64,000 nucleotides of DNA. Origin: Sipunculus nudus. Its lineage: Eukaryota > Annelida > Sipuncula > Golfingiida > Sipunculidae. The translations under genes were made by a program, and so were the position numbers. The notes beneath the pieces were generated by a model. The model had not been told where the DNA came from. It ran no database searches and worked only from the letters and a program-made list of their open reading frames with translations. Below, in pieces: positions 58,901 to 64,000 of this stretch (its first letter is position 1; every line of letters begins with the position of its first letter). Where the stretch lies: assembly GCA_026874595.1 (NCBI GenBank), contig CM049322.1:5439900-5503899 (forward strand), in the 5' to 3' direction.

Positions 58901-61115
58901 CTGTACTGACTGGAAGTTATTTATTGTACAAGCAAGAGGTACATCCTGCCAATAGCAAGATTGCAGCTTTCTCCTGACCACACCAACAGAAACAAGTCTA
59001 TACTCTACAATCAAGAATAAGATATCTATAAAACTAAATTATTCTCTTCAAGAAAACACTGTTTATCCTTTCTAGTCGCAAAATAAACCTCATCCTGATA
59101 GTCGTATACATATGGGACTTGTGTATTCTTGCGTACAACAAAGTTAACTTCCAATCTTTTTTTTGTCACCAGAACCATTTTCCCGCTTGGGCTCAAAGTT
59201 TAACGGTGCTTCATACACAGCATCAATTTTATACTTTCCAGAATCAATTCCACTCTACTAACCAGATGTGAACTCCTGCAACGGCAAAAAACAGACCCCT
59301 CAATAGCGAGAAGCAAGCCCTCTCCCAACAGGATGTTAACTTCTGTTAAAAGCAAAGCAAATGACTGTTCCAATATCAACAATTTTTCCATATTAGGTAG
59401 AAGTGAACTCCTGCAACGGCAAAAAACAGACCCCTCAATAGCGAGAAGCAAGCCCTCTACCAACAGGAAGTTAACTTCTATTAGGAGCAAATGACTCGTG
59501 GTCAAGGACACTATATCGAAACACACTCCTGGATTTCAGTGTAAAACCAATGCTGGTTTCTAGTTTATATTATGTTAAAATTTTCTCTTGGGCATGCTCA
59601 TCATCAAGATTAAAGAGAACAGCAATCCCTCTGTACTGACTGGAAGTTATTTCTTGTACAAGCAAGAGGTACAACCTGCCAATAGCACGATTGCAGCTTT
59701 CCCCTGACCACACCAACATAAACCCTTCACAGAAACAAGTCTATACTGTACAATCAAGAATAAGACATCTATAAAATTAAATTATTCTCTTCAAGGAAAC
59801 ACTCTTTAACCTTTCTAGTCGCAAAATAAACCTCATTCTGATAGTCGTATACATATGAGACTTGTGTATTCTTGCGTACAACAAAGTTCACTTCCAATCT
59901 GTGTTTTGTCACCAGAACCATTTTCCCGCTTGGGCTCAAAGTTTAACGATGCTTCATACACAGCATCAATTTTATACTTTCCAGGATCAATTCCTCTCTA
60001 CTAGTCAGAAGTGAACTCCTGCAACGGCAAAAAACAAACCCCTCAATAGCGAGAAGCCAGACCTCTCCCAACAGGAAGTTAACCTCTGTTAAAAGCAAAG
60101 CAAATGACTGTTCCAATATCAACAATTTTTCCATATTAGGTAGAAGTGAACTCCTGCAACGGCAAAAAACAGACCCCTCAAAAGCAAGAAGCAAGCCCTC
60201 TTCCAACAGGAAGTTAACTTCTAGTACGAGCAAATGACTCGTGGTCAAGGACACTATATCGAAACACACTCCTGGATTTCAGTGTAAAACCAATGCTGGT
60301 TTCTAGTTTATATTATGTTAAAATTTTCTTTGGGCATGCTCATCATCAAAATTAAAGAGAACAGCAATCCCTCTGTACTGACTGGAAGTTATTTATTGTA
60401 CAAGCAAGAGGTACATCCTGCCAATAGCAAGATTGCAGCTTTCTCCTGACCACACCAACAGAAACAAGTCTATACTCTACAATCAAGAATAAGATATCTA
60501 TAAAACTAAATTATTCTCTTCAAGAAAACACTGTTTATCCTTTCTAGTCGCAAAATAAACCTCATCCTGATAGTCGTATACATATGAGACTTGTGTATTC
60601 TTGCGTACAACAAAGTTCACTTCCAATCTTTTTTTTGTCACCAGAACCATTTTCCCGCTTGGGCTCAAAGTTTAACGGTGCTTCATACACAGCATCAATT
60701 TTATACTTTCCAGAATCAATTCCACTCTACTAACCAGATGTGAACTCCTGCAACGGCAAAAAACAGACCCCTCAATAGCGAGAAGCAAGCCCTCTCCCAA
60801 CAGGATGTTAACTTCTGTTAAAAGCAAAGCAAATGACTGTTCCAATATCAACAATTTTTCCATATTAGGTAGAAGTGAACTCCTGCAACGGCAAAAAAGA
60901 GACCCCTCAATAGCGAGAAGCAAGCCCTCTACCAACAGGAAGTTAACTTCTAGTAGGAGCAAATGACTCGTGGTCAAGGACACGATATCGAAACACACTC
61001 CTGGATTTCAGTGTAAAACCAATGCTGGTTTCTAGTTTATAGTATGTTAAAATTTTCTTTGGGCATGCTCATCATCAAAATTAAAGAGAACAGCAATCCC
61101 TCTGTACTGACTGGA
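49935..61115. repeat. Higher-order repeat copy 3 tail, units 70-84
   Basis: Unit starts are 49935, 50686, 51437, 52198, 52948, 53699, 54464, 55207, 55960, 56689, 57419, 58185, 58915, 59645 and 60387. This is the shorter version of 21864-35391: it keeps a full 751-bp unit at 50686, has one 751+765 dimer, one unit in place of units 41-42, and no 214-bp duplication. A private CTTGGGCATG form, TTTTCTCTTGGG, occurs near 59581 where copy 2 reads TTTTCTTTTGGG. Confidence 0.92.
55960..56688. repeat. Satellite unit 78, a unit 41/42 hybrid (729 bp)
   Basis: The 5' part matches unit 41 (AGTTAATTCTTG, GCAGTTTTCTCC, 'CTGTGTTTTG' at 56211). The 3' part matches unit 42 (CTCAAAGTTT from 56237, CAGATGTGAAC, CAGAGTAAAACC, AAATTCAAGAG). 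The switch lies between 56215 and 56240, in sequence common to both parents. The result is the loss of exactly one unit relative to copy 2, or the reverse event there. Confidence 0.9.
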
Positions 61116-64000
61116 AGTTATTTCTTGTACAAGCAAGAGGTAAATTCTGCCAATAGCAAGATTGCAGCTTTCTCCTGACCACACCAACAGAAACAAGTCT
61201 ATACTGTACAATCAAGAATAAGATATCTATAAAACTAAACTATTCTCTTCAAGGAAACACTGTTTAACCTTTCTAGTCGCAAAAAAGACCTCATCCTGAT
61301 AGTCGTATACATATGAGACTTGTGTATTCTTGCGTACAACAAAGTTCACTTCCAATCTGTGTTTTGTCACCAGAACCATTTTCCCGCTTAGGCTCAAAGT
61401 TTAACGGTGCTTCATACACAGCATCAATTTTATACTTTCCAGGATCAATTCCTCTCTACTAGCCAGAAGTGAACTCCTGCAACGGCAAAAAACAGATCCC
61501 TCAATAGCGAGAAGCCAGCCCTCTCCCAATAGGAAGTTAACTTCTGTTAAAAGCAAAGCAAATGACTGTATCAATATCAACAATTTTTCCATATTAGGTA
61601 GAAGTGAACTCCTGCAACGGCAAAAAAACAGACCCCTCAATAGCGAGAAGCAAGCCCTCTACCAACAGGAAGTTAACTTCTAGTAGGAGCAAATGACCCG
61701 TGGTCAAGGACATTATATCGAAACACTCTCCTGGATTTCAGTGTAAAACCAATGCTGGTTTCTAGTTTATATTATGTTAAAATTTTCTTTGGGCATGCTC
61801 AAAATGTTCACATTGCATGCTCATCATCAAATTTAAAGAGAACAGCAATCCCTCTGTACTGACTGGAAGTTATTTCTTGTACAAGCAAGAGGTACATCCT
61901 GCCAATAGCAAGATTGCAGCTTTCTCCTGACCACACCAACAGAAACAAGTCTATACTTCACAATCAAGAATAAGATATTTATAAAACTAAACTATTCTCT
62001 TCAAGGAAACACTGTTTAACCTTTCTAGTCGCAAAATAAACCTCATCCTGATAGTCGTATACATATGAGACTTGTGTATTCTTGCGTACAACAAAGTTCA
62101 CTTCCAATCTTTTTTTTGTCACCAGAATCATTTTCCCGCTTGGGCTCAAAGTTTAACGGTGCTTCATATACAGCATCAATTTTATACTTTCCAGGATCAA
62201 TTCCTCTCTACTAGCCAGAAGTGAACTCCTGCAACGGCAAAAAACAGACCCCTCAATAGCGAGAAGCCAGCCCTCTCCCAACAGGAAGTTAACCTCTGTT
62301 AAAAGCAAAGCAAATGACTGTTCCAATATCAACAATTTTTTCCATATTAGGTAGAAGTGAACTCCTGCAACGGCAAAAAACAGACCCCTCAATAGCGAGA
62401 AGCCAGCCCTCTCCCAACAGGAAGTTAACCTCTGTTAAAAGCAAAGCAAATGACTGTTCCAATATCAACAATTTTTCCATATTAGGTAGAAGTGAACTCC
62501 TGCAACGGCAAAAAACAGACCCCTCAATTGCGAGAAGCAAGCCCTCTACCAACAGGAAGTTAACTTCTAGTAGGAGCAAATGACTCGTGGTCAAGGACAC
62601 TATATCGAAACACACTCCTGGATTTCAGTGTAAAACCAATGCTGGTTTCTAGTTTATATTGTTAAAATTTTCTTTGGGCATGCTCAAAATGTTCACATTG
62701 CATGCTCATCATCAAATTTAAAGAGAACAGCAATCCTTCTGTACTGACTGGAAGTTATTTCTTGTACAAGCAAGAGGTACATCCTGCCAATAGCAAGATT
62801 GCAGCTTTCTCCTGACCACACCAACAGAAACAAGTCTATACTCTACAATCAAGAATAAGATATTTATAAAACTAAACTATTCTCTTCAAGGAAACACTGT
62901 TTAACCCTTCTAGTCGCAAAATAAACCTTAACCTGATAGTCGTATACATATGAGACTTGTGTATTCTTGCGTACAACAAAGTTCCCTTCCAATCTTTTTT
63001 TTGTCACCAGAACCATCTCCCGCTTGGGCTCAAACTTTAACGGTGCTTCATACACAGAATCAATTTTATACTTTCCAGGATCAATTCCTCTCTAGTAACC
63101 AGAAGTGAACTCCTTCAACGGCAAAAAACAGACCCCTCAATAGCGAGAAGCCAGCCCTCTCCCAACAGGAAGTTAACTTCTGTTAAAAGCAAAGCAAATG
63201 ACTGTTCCAATATCAACAATTTTTCCATATTAGGTAGAAGTGAACTCCTGCAACGGCAAAAAACAGACCCCTCATTGGCGAGAAGCAAGCCCTCTACCAA
63301 CAGGAAGTTAACTTCTAGTAAGAGCAAATGACTCGTGGTCAAGGACACTATATCGAAACCACACTCCTGGATTTTAGTGTAAAACCAATGCTGGTTTCTA
63401 GTTTGTATTATGTTAAAATTTTCTTTGGGCATGCTCAAAATGTTCACATTGCATGCTCATCATCAAATTTAAAGAGAACAGCAATCCCTCTGTACTGACT
63501 GGAAGTTATTTCTTGTACAAGCAAGAGGTACATCCTGCCAATAGCAAGATTGCAGCTTTCTCCTGACCACACCAACAGAAACAAGTCTATACTCTACAAT
63601 CAAGAATAAGATATTTATAAAACTAAACTATTCTCTTCAAGGAAACACTGTTTAACCCTTCTAGTCGCAAAATAAACCTCATCCTGATAGTCGTATACAT
63701 ATGAGACTTGTGTATTCTTGCGTACAACAAAGTTCCCTTCCAAATTTTTTTTTGTCACCAGAACCATCTCCCGCTTGGGCTCAAACTTTAACGTTGCTTC
63801 ATACACAGCATCAATTTTATACTTTCCAGGATCAATTCCTCTCTACTAGCCAGAAGTGAACTCCTGCAACGGCAAAAAACAGACCCCTCAATAGCGAGAA
63901 GCCAGCCCTCTCCCAACAGGAAGTTAACTTCTGTTAAAAGCAAAGCAAATGACTGTTCCAATATCAACAATTTTTCCATATTAGGTAGAAGTGAACTCCT
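61116..64000. repeat. Distal block, units 85-88 (last partial)
   Basis: Unit starts are 61116 (752 bp), 61868 (885 bp), 62753 (751 bp) and 63504 (497 bp to the window end). Unit 85 is of the unit 7/28/53/67 type, unit 87 of the unit 11/15/31 type and unit 88 of the unit 16/32 type. The order therefore continues as in copy 1 after a unit with the 3' end of unit 84, which itself resembles the end of unit 6. CGCAAAAAAGACC at about 61280 is private. Confidence 0.9.
61868..62752. repeat. Satellite unit 86, 885 bp, three 135-bp modules
   Basis: The module start GAAGTGAACTCC occurs at 62218, 62354 and 62489, spaced 136 and 135 bp. The extra base is a seventh T in CAATTTTTTCC near 62340. Modules 1 and 2 both carry the first-position markers (GCCAGCCCTCTCCC, TTAACCTCTG); module 3 has the second-position markers (GCAAGCCCTCTACC). 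The unit starts like unit 8 and ends like unit 10 (TATATTGTTAAAA, CAATCCTTCTG). An exchange between two units out of register by one module explains both facts. Confidence 0.92.

Larger units (their letters stand above)
1..64000. repeat. Satellite array, ~750-bp unit, whole window
   Basis: Every line of the window is a variant of one ~750-bp sequence, always in the same orientation and with no unrelated DNA between units. Landmarks in order within a unit are: the palindrome CTTGTACAAG; CCTGACCACACCAACAGAAAC; GATAGTCGTATACATATGAG; a T tract; CCCGCTTGGGCTCAAA; the 135-bp module, usually twice; CTCGTGGTCAAGGACAC; and an AT-rich end with GCATGCTCA. Three hand-counted lines of one unit gave about 37% GC (5041-5100), 50% (135-bp module, 5281-5340) and 28% (AT-rich end, 5521-5580). 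Unit starts are listed under the blocks below. The array touches both ends of the window. A eukaryotic heterochromatic satellite is the only reading I find reasonable; chromosomal position and species cannot be read from the sequence. Confidence 0.98.

Noticed and set aside
1-64000. CRISPR array
   Set aside because: Repeats are ~750 bp (or 135 bp in pairs) with no short repeat-unique spacer pattern and no associated genes.
1-64000. Tandem transposable elements, rDNA spacer or telomeric repeat
   Set aside because: No terminal inverted repeats, target-site duplications, transposase or reverse transcriptase motifs, rRNA-like sequence, or short telomere motif runs were seen.

Overview
The window is a single, uninterrupted satellite DNA array. 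It holds no ordinary gene, rRNA, tRNA, transposon or CRISPR array. A unit of about 750 bp repeats head to tail in one orientation from base 1 to base 64000. Taking the start of each unit as the AGTTA that begins AGTTATTTCTTGTACAAG (AGTTAATT in some units), there are 88 starts: 87 complete units plus a partial unit from 63504. Forty-eight units are 749-755 bp, 13 are 729-730, 10 are 761-766, 6 are 742-743, 7 are 592, and one each is 616, 885 and 214. The array runs off both ends, so its true size is more than 64 kb. Such an array points to a eukaryote and to heterochromatin (centromeric, pericentromeric or subtelomeric). That is inference, and I cannot name the organism.

Length classes come from a few modular indels: (1) a 135-bp internal module, normally present twice, but once in the 592- and 616-bp units and three times in the 885-bp unit; (2) a 22-bp segment between two copies of GCATGCTCA; (3) a 13-bp segment with 3-bp flanking repeats; (4) small length changes in a T tract.

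Layout. Unit 1 (1-742) enters the window. A long higher-order repeat then occurs three times, starting at 743, 16191 and 44263. The first eight units (about 5.67 kb) line up at offsets of 15448 and about 28072. Copies 2 and 3 stay collinear to about 35.3 and 61.1 kb, broken only by whole-unit or module-sized gains and losses. Copy 1 carries an extra four-unit tandem duplication (4909-7913 and 7914-10917). A rearranged partial copy fills 36908-44262. The window ends (61116-64000) in another permutation that includes the 885-bp unit.

Many reading frames of 60-116 codons recur in every unit. They are copies of the same frames made by amplification. Most begin at GTG or TTG rather than ATG, and the differences between units change amino acids about as freely as expected without selection. 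One minus-strand stretch looks like a decayed exon: a splice-acceptor-like tract followed by a coding-like frame kept open across a frameshift-prone T tract in 24 units. I treat it as a fossil or chance frame, not a demonstrated gene. The main interest is the detailed record of unequal exchange, tandem duplication and gene conversion.
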